64,000 nucleotides of DNA from Endothia cerciana (Eukaryota; Ascomycota; Sordariomycetes; Diaporthales; Cryphonectriaceae): contig JALRMH010000051.1 of the NCBI GenBank assembly GCA_026119935.1, forward strand, positions 62,001 through 126,000. The letters run 5' to 3'. Position 1 is the stretch's first letter; each line of letters opens with the position of its first letter. Below the pieces are notes generated by a model. It was not told the origin of the DNA, did not search any database, and saw only the letters and a program-made list of their open reading frames with translations. Below are positions 32,743 through 43,973 of the stretch, in pieces. A program made the position numbers and the translations under genes.

Positions 32743-35473
32743 TTTTTTTCTTTTCTTCTTTCTTTCTTTTCTCTTTCTTTCTTTCAGATCTCTCACAAGT
32801 CTATTGACGAGTGTAAAAGAAGGAATAGAATTGAAGTGTGTGATTAGCGGGAAGAGAAAAAGGCCTCCGTTGGTGGGGGGGGGGGGTGGGTTGAGCGGGC
32901 AGAAGTAAGTTTGTTTACGGTGGTCGTCAGTTGGCGATGTTGTTTTGGGCAAAAAGAACATGGACTCTTGATCTGGCGCAGGTGGGAAGGGGGTAGGTGG
33001 GTGGGAGGGAAAGGCGCCAGTCGACACCGACCCTCTCTCTTCCCTCTCCCTCTCTGTGCCCTGCCCTGCCAGTGCGTTCACAGAAGTGAAAGGGCCCCGG
33101 CGTCAGGTTGAGCACGCTAAGGAGCCCACGGCAGCCCTGCCGGCCCGGACTGAGGTGAGCTGTAAATAAAGTGGGACGCACCAAGGGAATATTCTGGCAG
33201 GGCCCAATGGCCAGCAGGAGCCTGGTGAGAAAACTTCAGTCTAAAGGGGGGGGGGGGGGGGGCAGTGAGGGGGAAACACGACAGGCGGAATTGGTAGCGG
33301 GGTACCTGCCAGATTGCAGAGCCCACAGCCTAATCCCGAGGTAGGTGCTAGCGAGGCAAGGCATGTGCCATGCCAGGCTGCTGCCCTCTCACTCACACCA
33401 GACCAACCAAAGGCATGCAAATAGATAGGTGATGCCCCTTCCGGCCATATCAACATCTATCAAGACGGGGTCCTGATGATAGCGCACCCAGAACGCTCTG
33501 TATGGTTGACCCCTCGGACCTAACCTGGTGGGGTTATGGGCGTATCGTGGCCTCCCTGTCCTGTCTCATCAGACCCTCCTCGTCCTCGTGCTGCATGTCT
33601 CTGACCCTGTGATGACTGATGGGCCTGCTCCGGCTGATCTCTCGTTGGCACGCTCACACCTTGCACGGTGTCGCTGTCACCGACAAGTCTTGTGATCGGC
33701 CTCGTTCAGGCTGGCCGAGTGGGCTTTTCCTTTCCCAGCCGGAATTCCCCAGGCCCCGACCCTCCCCCCCCTCCCCCCCTGACCCATCCCCTATACCAGG
33801 AAATCACCACTAATTTGCCATCACCTCGTCACAATGTCAATGCCCAACGTGGCGAGGCCTGTCTCTATTCCGAGGCTAGCCTTACTAGCGTTTCCTACTC
33901 CGAACGAGATCATGGTGACGACACGGCCTAGCTGCTATACGGTAGCCGCGCATCTGCCGTCTATCCGCAGGTGCCCAAGAAGCCGGGCGCCGCCGAGGGT
34001 CAAGATCAGGCAGGGCAAACAAGGCTGGCGCCCCGAGTCTGTGTATGGCTTGAGCTACTTACTGCACCATCACCAAAGTCCGCTGTCGAGAATGGCAGGA
34101 CCGTATTTTGTGAAATCGTGGAGTAACTTTGAGGGTCGCCGCGGTCTTCCATCGCGCCCCTCACCCTCCCAAACAAGAGAATTAGCCTCTTAGCATCACC
34201 ACCCTCAGGATCCAAGCCACCCAGTCATGCGTACCACCTCCAGCCTGAACGGCCAGCCACCTGGGCACGAGCATCTGACCTGCCCAGTAACGGACTCCTA
34301 TCTGTGCACATCGCAACGCCCTATCCTTGCGTGTATTCCGTAGACCTCGGAGTCCGGAGTACGGAATACAAACCATGGGCGCTTGCCGCCCCCTGGCATA
34401 ATCACAGGCCGCCAGCCGGCCACAGCAACCCCAAGGCAGCCAGCCGCTCCAGTTGTCATGCGGGCATCCGGAACCACACGGGTCGACCCGCGGGATGTGC
34501 GGGCGCCCGCAGGGCGGGCTGTTCGGTTGGGCCGCACTGGGTTCTCTCCCCCTCCCCCCTGGTCCTGTCCGGGGGGAGGGCCTAACCCCCGACCCCGCCT
34601 GCCGGCCGCCCGTCCGCCCTGCTCCCCCGTCCGTCAGCCTCGAATCTCTGTGGCTTCGGAGACCCGGCCCCTTGGGCGGGGACACTTTTCCCGCAGGCCC
34701 TGAGATACGTGTTGTAACCCTGTAGGTGCATCATGCGCGCGGGTCCCTTTTTCTTGCTGCTCTCCCCCCCCCCCCCCTCCCCTTCCCAACCCCTGCACCC
34801 GTCGGCGATGCACGGAGAGGTCCAGAGGCCCCCTGGGACCAGAGCGAAGGTATGTGCCCTTTCGAGAGTGAGGTCGTCTGAGGTGGCGAGACGCCTTAAG
34901 AACCGTCGGGGGGTACGTGGAATTTTGGTGATGGCGTGCCGAGGACAGCCGGTTAGGGTGGTGACATTCTCGAATCCAAACATGCTCGCCGGGGGCTTCA
35001 CGCCTCCCATCGTCCTCGCTCCATGGGCCGGGTGAGCGTGAGAATACCCCCTTCCCAGATCATCTGGGGTGAGCCGGCGATGCGATTGCGAGGCGCACAT
35101 AGGAAGAACTTGACGCCCAGTAGGCTTTAGAGGTCATAAAAACATCTCTCGGGTTGCTATTGGAAGCCCAGGCCGACATGTTCTAGTCTTCACTGCTTTG
35201 TGATTATTATCATGGGTGGTCAATGTCGAGAAGTCAATCCTTCCGTCATGAGCGTATGTACTGCCCGCCATCAGTGCGTCCAATTTTCCACAGAACCTCA
35301 GGAGGCGAGGATGAACGCCATCAGCCAGCCCCTCCTCGCCGAACGCCGTGCTCGCAGGCTTTCAGCAAAGACAACACGCTCCCAGATATACATTCCCGGA
35401 AACAAGCCCGTTCCCAGAGCAGGGCTTTGCCCCCCACCCACGCCCACGCACACGCCCACGCACTCGCACCCAC
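32743..35473. other. Long gene-free stretch
   Basis: 2.7 kb between 14-3-3 and the lipase, containing the 14-3-3 promoter (poly-G run at about 32876-32887, another at 33247-33262) and the lipase 3' flank. Frames at 33619-34725 are Pro/Arg/Ser-rich on both strands without motifs. A CACGCCCACG-type simple repeat lies at about 35440-35475. Confidence 0.5.
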
Positions 35474-36616
35474 TCACAGCTCATCCGGCTGGCTCGCGTT
35501 GTACGGCGGCCGTCCCCAGTCCGACGGATCACCGCCCGGCACGCACAGGCCCAGCCTCCAGAAGTAGTCCCGGTGCGCGAAGAGCAGCTGCCAGAGCCTC
35601 AGCCTGCTGGCCTCGCCGGTCCCGGCGATACAGCTCTGGTCCTCGTCCCCGCGGCACAGCCTCAGGTCCTCCACGCCGGGCGACAGCTCCTTCTTGGTGA
35701 TGAACACCTCGCCCGCGTGCGGCTTATAACCCCACTCGCTCAGCGGCAGCAGCGGGACGGGGTCCTTGACGTGCGTGACGCGGCGGTAGGTGCCCCCCTC
35801 CGCGCCCCCCGGGCCCGGGCCGTCGTCGAGGCCGAACACCCGGTCGGTGAACTCGACAAAGCCCGCGTTGCCGAGCTGCGGCTCCCCGAAGGTGGTGACG
35901 ACCAGGTCGTCCCAGCCCAGCGCGACCTTCATCTCCAGCGCCGCGAGGCAGGCCACCGCGCCGCCGAGGGAGTGGCCTACGAGGCGGATGGGATAGCCCG
36001 GGTGCGTGGCCCTCGCGCTCTCCACGACCGGCAGGACCAGCTTCCTGGCCTGCCTCCAGCTCTCGAGGAAGCCCATGTGCACGGTGCAGTCTGCACACCT
36101 CCGCTGCCCGGCGCCGTCACCACCCCCGTCCCCGCCGTCGCCCTCGTCCGGGTCCAGGTAGGGGACGTACTCCTGCGGCACCGTGGACAGATCCATCACC
36201 GTGTTGGTGAGGCTGTACGTGCCGCGGAAGGCGATGATGATCGCCGGCTCCTCCCTGCCGTCCCCCGAGCCGTGGTCGACGGCCACGTATCCGCAGCTGT
36301 CGCTCATGAGCACGCCGGTGTTCCAGGTCGACGCGAGGCGGAGGTTGGGGAACTCCTTGCACCGGGAGGCGCAGGTGAAGGGCTGGTGGATGCCGGAGGT
36401 GCCGACGCAGTAGGCTATGTCGACGAGGCGGGCGAGGCGCTCGAGGGAGGAGAAGAGGCCGGTGGAGATGGATGTTGTCGAAGGGCCACCGTTGTCAGTG
36501 TCGGGTTCCGAGATGGGTACCTGGAGGGTGATGGATCCCGCAGCGGGGGAGGTCGCTACGAGGGCGGTATCTGTCAGGCCTAGGATGCTGGTGATGAGAA
36601 CCAAGAGGTAGCGCAT
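35474..36616 (-). CDS. Secreted class 3 lipase (fungal lipase family)
   Basis: Extracellular triacylglycerol lipase or esterase of the Rhizomucor/Thermomyces alpha/beta-hydrolase family. Intronless, 380 residues. The signal peptide is clear (MRYLLVLITSILGLTDTALV). The domain runs from about residue 55: LARLVDIAYCVG, the AFRGTYSLTN oxyanion region near 129-138, the nucleophile Ser216 in GHSLGGAVA, Asp285 in THVKDPVPLLP and His348 near HRDYFWRL complete the triad. Eight or more Cys fit a disulfide-bonded secreted protein. A Gly/Asp insertion at about 158-170 is unusual. The chain ends in PDEL, which only loosely resembles an ER-retention signal. Substrate is unknown; plant surface or storage lipid are both plausible. 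Confidence 0.93.
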   Translation of the reverse strand: MRYLLVLITSILGLTDTALVATSPAAGSITLQVPISEPDTDNGGPSTTSISTGLFSSLERLARLVDIAYCVGTSGIHQPFTCASRCKEFPNLRLASTWNTGVLMSDSCGYVAVDHGSGDGREEPAIIIAFRGTYSLTNTVMDLSTVPQEYVPYLDPDEGDGGDGGGDGAGQRRCADCTVHMGFLESWRQARKLVLPVVESARATHPGYPIRLVGHSLGGAVACLAALEMKVALGWDDLVVTTFGEPQLGNAGFVEFTDRVFGLDDGPGPGGAEGGTYRRVTHVKDPVPLLPLSEWGYKPHAGEVFITKKELSPGVEDLRLCRGDEDQSCIAGTGEASRLRLWQLLFAHRDYFWRLGLCVPGGDPSDWGRPPYNASQPDEL

Positions 36617-37394
36617 CTTGTAGATAGTCGCCGCGTGTTCGGACTAAATGTTGAATGCTTTAGCGAAGTCGTTGACTTGGCTAGGCGTTAGGACGTCGCA
36701 TCTTCGAGGGACTGGCGAGGCTCGCACTGTACCCGTCCAAATCATCAAGGTGACGCAACAGCGGGTTCTCTGAGGGGGTCAAGACATGGTCAATGGAGGT
36801 GGTCGCAGTACGCTGGTCAAAGGCAGGGAGGCATCGTGGTGGTTGGTCACTGAAAGAAAAGAGGCAAACGAGAGGCACATGACGTCGTTCCCGGGGACGT
36901 TCCCCAAACCTTTTCGGGCTGGTCAGGGGGCTTTTGTTGGCGGGGGGAAAAGGGAGCGCCCCTCAGGCCCAACGGCCCAGGATCGATCGGATCTTGGGAC
37001 AAGGGTCAACGCCACCAGGAACAGAGGAACACATGAAGGTCCCCCTTTTGGGCTGGGCTGACAAACTGCTAGACCTCACACCAGAGGTTGGTGGGATGGG
37101 CCGTTTGCCAGAACATGCCTGACCAGTTGCTCACTGCGAAAGTAGAGAGGCCCGCCCACCCAGCGTTATGACACGATGCAAGGTACGTATTGGGGTGGAG
37201 GTAACGCGCATCTGATTCGCAGACAAAAGGGCTCAAAGCAGTGATCGGTATTCACCTCGGCCTTTGCTGTACGCACACAAGATTACGTTGGGTATCATTC
37301 GGCGTTTCGACAGTGTCCCCGATCGTTTTCCCTCCGCCAACAAGCCACAGAATGATCGGCCCTCAAGTCGTGCATCAAGTTCTCCCCGAGACCC
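36617..37394. other. Lipase promoter and 3' flank of the next gene
   Basis: No gene recognised. Small plus-strand frames here (36786-37122) lack motifs. Confidence 0.5.
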
Positions 37395-37982
37395 TCAAGC
37401 AGGAGGCGTGACGATGGGCTGAGGAATCCCCGAGAAATCCGCCGTGTACGAGCCGTTTCCTGGCAACTTGCACTCCACGCCGGTGCCGCTGGTGCAGTTC
37501 TGACATGTGAAGTCTGGTATCCACGAGTCCGACGTTGTATACGAGCCACTATACAGCCAGTCAGAGGATGAATAATAAAAAAATAAATTAAAAAACAAGC
37601 ACGCGCTCGGACGGGCGGCCACCTACTTGCAGATCGTCTCAGACACACCCAGCAGGTACTCGCCCGCATCCTCGTCGAGCCCCCACTGAAACTTGAGCAG
37701 GGGATCATCACAGGCATAGTTTGCGTATGCACTGCCCTCCGCGCTGAGGTCCGCCGAGGTCGAGTTCAGCTCGCATGTTGTGGTGAGGCCGGTATGGGGG
37801 TCGAAGTAGCTGAAGGCCGCCGCGGCGAGGCTGGTGGAGCTCTCGCCTGACGCCATGAAATCTGAGATGGTGAAGTTCTCAGGAATGCAGTCTGTGCTGT
37901 CTGCGGCCCTTGTCCTGCGGAGAACACGGCTCCGCGTGGCCGCGGCCAAGGAGACGGAGGCTAGGATTGTGAAGGCCCTCAT
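37395..37982 (-). CDS. Small secreted cysteine protein, unknown family
   Basis: Exons are 37982-37627 and 37548-37395 (intron GTAGGT...ATAG, 78 nt), giving 169 residues. The start MRAFTILASVSLAAATR is a short signal peptide, followed by a possible dibasic processing site (RVLRRTR) before the mature domain. The mature part has about seven Cys (STDCIPENF, TTTCELN, YACDDP, ETICN, TCQNCTS, VECK) and several N-glycosylation sequons, including one created at the splice junction. No enzyme motif is visible. It reads like a fungal small secreted protein of the plant- or insect-associated type; that role is inference. It lies 780 bases from the secreted lipase gene, on the same strand. Confidence 0.75.
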
Positions 37983-40265
37983 CGTTGTTGGCGGTGGATA
38001 CTTCGAAACGGGATGGCTGGCTCGGACGTGGCAGTCGGGGGAGGACAGACAGGTGCCTATGATGACTCTGAGGAGGTGAGTACATAGAAGGGAAGGGAAT
38101 ATTTCTATGTTGTAAGGAGAAATGGTGAATGGCGGCAGGGAAGAGGGAGACGGGTGATCAGCATCGGTTATATCTATCTCCTCGATACTGGTCACTACCC
38201 CTGACACCGTCACTGGCTCAGGTTGGGGCCTCCCGCCGGGTTCAGCGATCGTGTACCTTGCAGATCACGACAGGGTGGACTCGACTTATGCATATCTAGC
38301 GCTGGGTCTGTCTCCGGGCCCAGCGTAAACACTCCTGTGCACCCTGTAGCTCGCCCGTATAACTGCCAGATGCATGCCGAGATGATGTCTTGTGTACTTG
38401 GAGGGAGATGAGCTGAAAGCACGACGGCCCCATCGCGCTGACGGTTGTCTAGTGGGACGAGGGCCGGCGACTGGCTTGTCCCGCGTCTCCCTACCGTCTG
38501 GAGAGACCGGTCCAAGCCGGACCTGTTGGGACGGTGCGACACCATGACCCGTTGAGTGGGCTGCTATCCCTTGGGCAAGTGGACGACGCCTCTCTGGGCT
38601 GCCCATCTTGGGGTGTGATCGGGCTCATGCATGCTCATTGATTGGCTATCAATCGCTGGTACGTTTGGTTTCAAGTTCCTCAGTCCGGGGAGGCCTGAAA
38701 GGAGGGCCCATGGGCTTCGGTAGAGACGAGATGACAGGCACCAGGCGTCCCCATCCCATGCGGGTTTGCTGCAGGGACGGTGCCCAGAAAAAGCAAGAAG
38801 AGAAGATCCCCGCTGCGGCTCAATGGATGGATGCTCGGCGCTGCACGGGACCTGTCGTGGCACCCTCGTATGGCATCGAGGAGGTGCCCGATGTTTTTTG
38901 GAACACCACCGCAGGACGACCTTGTTAGTGGAATGTCTGACCCTCCTATTTCAAAAGGTTTCGTGTGCCAGGACACGGGCGACAGACGAGGACGGCCCGC
39001 GTGGCCCGCAATTGCGACCTCCCTTTCTCTCAGCAGCGCACCAACCAGACCGGACCACACATTGTTGTCGATCTGGACGTTCCAAGCTATGCCGGCCCCC
39101 ACTTGCTGCTCCCAACCCGCCGATGCACATCACGCCAACCATGACGAACAGCGAGGACGTTAAATTAGAGATGATCCTCGGCATTCCAGCCGGCGCTGTG
39201 CCGAAACCTGATTGCGGCACGTCAAATGACCGCTCCGAAATGACCGCACCAGGGCCGTGTTACGTGGTCCGACATGCTCAACTCGCGCGGTCGCTCGACC
39301 GCCCCGCGGCCCGAACGTATTGACCGTCAGCAAAGCTGCACCCCGCCTCGCAACATCTCACGAGATCTTGTCTACGCGTCTGTCCCGAGGCCTGGGCCAG
39401 GGGGGGCCGCTGAAGCTGTCCAAGCATTGGACAGTGTCGCAGCATGAAGACTTGAAGCTCTTGCACAGCCACCTCTAATGATTGATTGACATGCCCGCGC
39501 CTCCCTTCGCGGGACACCTTGACGACGGGCAGGAGTCGGCCCTTGCTAGTAGAGCAGCCGGCCCCGAGGTGCCTTTGGCCATAGTATATCGCACGTGCCC
39601 CAGGAGTGGCATTTTCCAATTAGCTGCTACCGCGACATATGGCTGACAAGGCGGATGACCGGACGCCTTCTGCTAAACGCCCTCCAATCGGGGCCGAGTC
39701 GAGAATTGTTGCTCTGAACCGGGTGAGGAGAAGTCAATGACATGGTACATGGTTACGGGTCGGCGTTCGGGGTACACGGTCGACATTCCGAGAGACCTTC
39801 ATGGACATTGTTTGCGGACACAGTGAAGGCTGCGCAAGGGCAGCCAGGCGTCGAAAGACTACCTGGCTCCGTCCCTGGATTACCAGGCAGGACCTGACAA
39901 GCCAAAATGATACCTTGTGGGGGTCATGTTGATAAGTCCTCACGCTGTGATATTCACCAAGGCTCTATTTGGTGCAGTATGCCTCCCTACTCGCTCGCTG
40001 TCTAGTCTTCCAAGAACGCCTAGCGTCGCAATATGCCAATGCCTCAAATCTCAAAACATGCTCTTACAGCTCAAGAAACGACACTCTTTTCCTGACGAGC
40101 ACACAACTCTCAACCTCGCTCCCTCGTAGGGCTGTCCTCATCAGGAGCGCCCTCTAGAAGCATGTAGGAGTCGGTTCGGACGGCGACATTCGTTTCCAGG
40201 GAAAAGGTCATGGCAGGAGCTTGCGTCTGTGTCCAACACTCCAGCCCTGGACACCCTTCTCACGC
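37983..40265. other. Gene-free stretch
   Basis: 2.3 kb without a supportable gene. Overlapping frames of about 100-185 codons on both strands between 38200 and 39330 are shadows of GC-rich non-coding sequence: Cys/Arg/His-rich, no motifs, no splice pairs. Confidence 0.5.
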
Positions 40266-41889
40266 CTACTTCTTCCCTCCCAGCCCCTTGAGCCACTTCG
40301 GCATCTTCTTTGCAGAACCACCGCCGTCACTAGAGCCTGAGGGCTTCGGTGCCGCCTGCTGAGGTGCTGCGCTCGTCTCGGGCTCATCCTCTACTGCGGG
40401 GATATCAGGCACCTCGACCTTCCGCGCAAGACTGGCATACTCTGGCTTCAGAAAGCTTGCCTTCTTGACCCCCTGGGAGACACTATCCTCCCAGACAAGG
40501 TTGACAAGGACGCGCCCAGACAGCTTGTAACCCTTGATGAGCTTGTGCTTCACACTTGCGTCGTCCTTGATATGGCTCACAGCGGTCGGTGGACCAGGCA
40601 ACACAATCTTGAAGGGCGCCGAGCCATCGGCCATCACGCTACGCACGGCCTTGTAAAGCGTCGCACCGGTATCGTCGGGTCCGAACTCCCACTGCGCGGC
40701 GGTTCCGTCCGGAAAGCGTGCCTTCACTGTGATCTTCTTGACCGATGCGATCTTTGCCTCCTCGGCGCGGGCCTCGGCCTCGAGCTCAGCGTCGGACTTC
40801 AGGCGTCTGTTCACCGCACTCTCCTGCAACTTCTGTTGATGCATTTGAGCGTGTGCGATTGTGGGCGTATAGTACGAGTCGGGGACATCCACGGAGGCCG
40901 CGACCGGGGTGGTGTTGGTAGGGGCAGAGAAGACACTGGTGGGCCTGAGGGGATCGTGGGATGGTGTCGCAGGCTCGTCGACGTCCATGGCGTCTGCTGC
41001 CCTGTCTGCAGTGTGTGCTGGTGGTATCTCCTGGGTCGTCTCCTGAGCCGCCTCATCCCGCATTGTCCCTGCCGCCGTGTCGGCAACCGCGCTGGACGGC
41101 TCCGATGCAGACGCTGCAGAGCTCTCGGCCACCGGCGCCGCCGGCGGTTGTGGCTTTGGCGCTGCCTCCTGCTCCTTGCCTTCAGCAACCTCCTCATCTT
41201 TAAAGAACTGCGATATCTCCTGCATAGCCTCGTCCAGTGTCTGCTGGGTCGACCTGAAAGAAAGCTGTATCCCCTGGTTGCCCGAGTCCAGACCCAGCTG
41301 CGAGAGCGTCTTCTGGAAATCCACCAGCGTCGAAACCTCCCGGTTCATGATCCGCAGCACCGGCATCTCGTAGTACAGCTGGCCACTGCCTGCCTGCACG
41401 CCATTGCTAGACCGTGGGGCAGCCCGGTCCGTGAAATTCAGCCTCTTGTTCTCGGCTGCACCGTCGGCCTCGAACTGTCGCAGCATCTTCCATAGTGTGG
41501 TGTCATTCCGAAACCTCCTCGTTAGCCGCCTCGACGGCAGGCCCTGCGCCAGGGACTCGGGCAGTGTCAGTGCGATGTTGACGACGGTGGGGGTCTTGGA
41601 TTTGGCGACGAGTTCCAGCCTGGCTCCGGGGGGCAGGCCAGTTACTCGGAATGCGTCGTTCAGCTGGAACTGCTTCTTCTGATGCCTGGCGGAGGTGATA
41701 ATAGTTTAGCTTGTGTACGGAGACAGAGACAGAGATGGTTCCGACTCACTTCAGTGTGTACTTCTCGGCTGGCAGCTTGAGCTTCTGACATGCCTCGTCC
41801 AGAACATTGAACATCGAGGTGCCCGGATTGACCTTGACCACGGCCTTTCTGAGATCCTGCGCCCAGACTTGCACCGAGGTAGAAGACAT
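40266..41889 (-). CDS. UBX-domain protein, UBX4/ASPL (TUG) type
   Basis: Cdc48/p97 cofactor. Exons are 41889-41750 and 41685-40266 (64-nt intron), giving 519 residues. The N-terminal TUG ubiquitin-like domain (residues about 1-80) includes VNPGTSMFNVLDEACQ, LPAEKYTLKHQKKQ and LNDAFRVTGLPPGARLELV, and the splice falls inside it. A second ubiquitin-like region follows (LYYEMPVLRIMNREVSTLVDF). An Ala/Glu/Thr-rich linker comes next, then the UBX domain at about 358-443 (ITVKARFPDGT, YKAVRSVM, FKIVLPGPP). The typical FPR loop that inserts into p97 appears as LPGPP, so the binding loop is non-canonical. The C-terminal tail is basic and ends KKMPKWLKGLGGKK. It is divergent from the proteasome gene. 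Confidence 0.9.
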
Positions 41890-42705
41890 CCTCAAGACCC
41901 TGCAGGTGAATTTTCTTTCCTGTAGTGTTTGTCTTTGCTCCTATTCGACGTCTCCTGAGAGATGTGCAGCCTGTCTTCTTGTGAAGGATGTCCAAGTCCT
42001 TTGTCGCGTGTCGTCGTCGCAGTGCCCCCCCAAAGGCTGGATCGCGGGGCAGGGCCGGTGGGCTGCAACAAAGCAGCAACGGATCAGGTACGCTCGAGAA
42101 TACAAGATAGTAGGATGATCAATGAAGTCTGGTGTCAAAAAATCCGGGGTTCACGCAGCAGCGTTACCAAAGAAAAGTGACACGAAGGATGGCCACGGCG
42201 AATGCTGTTGGTAAGCAAACAGATCCTCGGTTGATCTGGCTTGTACTTTGCTGCATAGCAAAGCACTTAAAACAGGCAGCCTCGCAGTGAGGTCACCACG
42301 CCGCTGGGGTTCAAAAGGAAGGCCCCAGAAGCTCTGTCCTTACCGGGCCAATCAGCGCTGAAGGGGCCAACTTGTCTAGGGGTCCCCCCCCCTCCGCCTC
42401 CAGACGGCCGGGGGTGTGCAACGCGCCAGCTCAGGTTGCCTGCACGCTTCGAGCTCCAACTGCAACTGCTCTGAGCCTCGCCCAACGTCAGCTAGCTTGT
42501 CCATGCACCAGACGACGACACCCACCACAGATTCCACCAGCCTTTCACGACCCCCTCCTCCACGAGACTTCACGATCCTGAGGAGACCTTGCCAACTTCC
42601 CATTGCATACCATCTCTGGAGCCTCGTCAATCCCAAAACCAGACCGTTAGCATGGTTAGTTCCGGCCTTCCACGTCCGTAGCACATATGACCGTAGCTAA
42701 CCACC
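41890..42705. promoter_or_regulatory. Divergent promoter region UBX4-like / proteasome beta-3
   Basis: About 815 bases between two start codons facing apart. Both products act in ubiquitin-proteasome turnover, so a shared promoter could co-regulate them. I could not identify a PACE-type GGTGGCAAA element by eye. Confidence 0.4.
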
Positions 42706-43485
42706 ATGACAGTCGTCCCCCTTCTCAATAAGTACGAACCCGTCGCGACGGCCCCCACCGTCCCGCCTGGTACTGACCTCCCCGCTCCCCTTCTAGACGG
42801 CGGCGCCTGCGTCGCCATGGTGGGCAAGGACTGCGTCGCCATAGCCTGCGACCTGCGCCTGGGCCTGCAGGCGCTCACCGTGTCCAACAACTTCCCCAAG
42901 ATCTTCTCCTACGGCTCGACCGTCTACCTCGGCCTGACGGGCCTCGCCACCGACGTGAGCACCGTGTCCGACCTCTTTCGGTACAAGGTCAACATGTACC
43001 GCCTGCGCGAGGAGCGCGCCATCAGCCCCACCACCTTCGCGAACCTCGTCTCCTCCTCGCTCTACGAGAAGCGCTTCGGCCCCTACTTCGTCTCCCCCGT
43101 CGTCGCCGGCCTCGAGCCCAAGACGGGCAAGCCCTTCATCTGTGGATTCGACAGCATCGGGTGCATCGACTTCGCCAAGGACTTCATCGTGAGCGGGACG
43201 GCGACGGAGCAGCTGTTCGGCATGTGCGAGAGCCTGTGGGAGCCGGACCTGGTACGTGTAGCCCGCACGAAGCGGTTATATATGCCCAGAGCCTTCTGGG
43301 GACCGTCTTGCATTTGCTAATGAGTGGTATCTGTGGTGTAGAGCCCCGACGAGCTCTTCGAGACCATCTCCCAATCCCTCCTCAACGCCGTCGACCGAGA
43401 TGCACTGTCCGGCTGGGGCGCGCACGTTTACATCATCGAGAAGGACAAGGTGACCAAGAGGCTGCTGAAGGGTCGTCAGGACTAA
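42706..43485 (+). CDS. PUP3: 20S proteasome subunit beta-3
   Basis: Structural beta subunit of the 20S core, without catalytic Thr. Exons are 42706-43251 and 43342-43485, giving 229 residues as modelled. From residue about 31 it follows the family closely: [90 protein letters not shown], and the terminal [20 protein letters not shown]. Family members begin only a few residues before GGACVAM. A CTTCTAG acceptor sits exactly before that point, so the first about 30 codons (Pro/Ala/Thr-rich) may be intron and a short first exon may lie upstream. I could not find a phase-correct donor. Confidence 0.93.
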
Positions 43486-43973
43486 AGCGAGGCTGTCGCT
43501 CGCCGGATACAAGGGGCACTGGGGACACAGACCGCGAGAAGACGCTGCCTTGACATCAGGAGGGATGGGTCGAGCAGCTACGACTTTGTTTTTGCATTGT
43601 ACGATAGACGGACACATCACGACGACTCGCTGGCTTCATATGACCAAGTAAGCCATATAGAATCCAGCTTGGTGACATAGACTGGTATACCATGCGATGC
43701 GTCCAGAGGTCATGTTCGTGCGTGGGAAGACCACACTCGGAACTGAGGCACGCACAGTACGTGAGTGTGGTTTTGTCTACTAATTTGGGTCCTTTCGGTC
43801 TTTGCAAGATCTGGGTTCAAATTCGCTTTTATTCACCGGCGTACCCACACGATGCACCGCATAGCAGGTGCCTGTCTGAGATCTAAGATATTGTACAAGT
43901 CTTGTCTGACTGACCGTACATGACCGCCTTCTATGCCTGTATGATGCAATATGACCTCCGCCAACCCAGCCAT

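Noticed and set aside
35348..36583. 411-codon plus-strand frame
   Set aside because: Antisense shadow of the lipase gene, which has a signal peptide and full catalytic triad.
40545..41495. 316-codon plus-strand frame
   Set aside because: Antisense of the UBX gene, Leu/Arg/Cys-rich, no start context or motif.
43800..43825. GGTTCAAAT-like T-loop suggesting a tRNA
   Set aside because: Flanking bases do not form a T-stem or acceptor stem, and no anticodon arm is seen.
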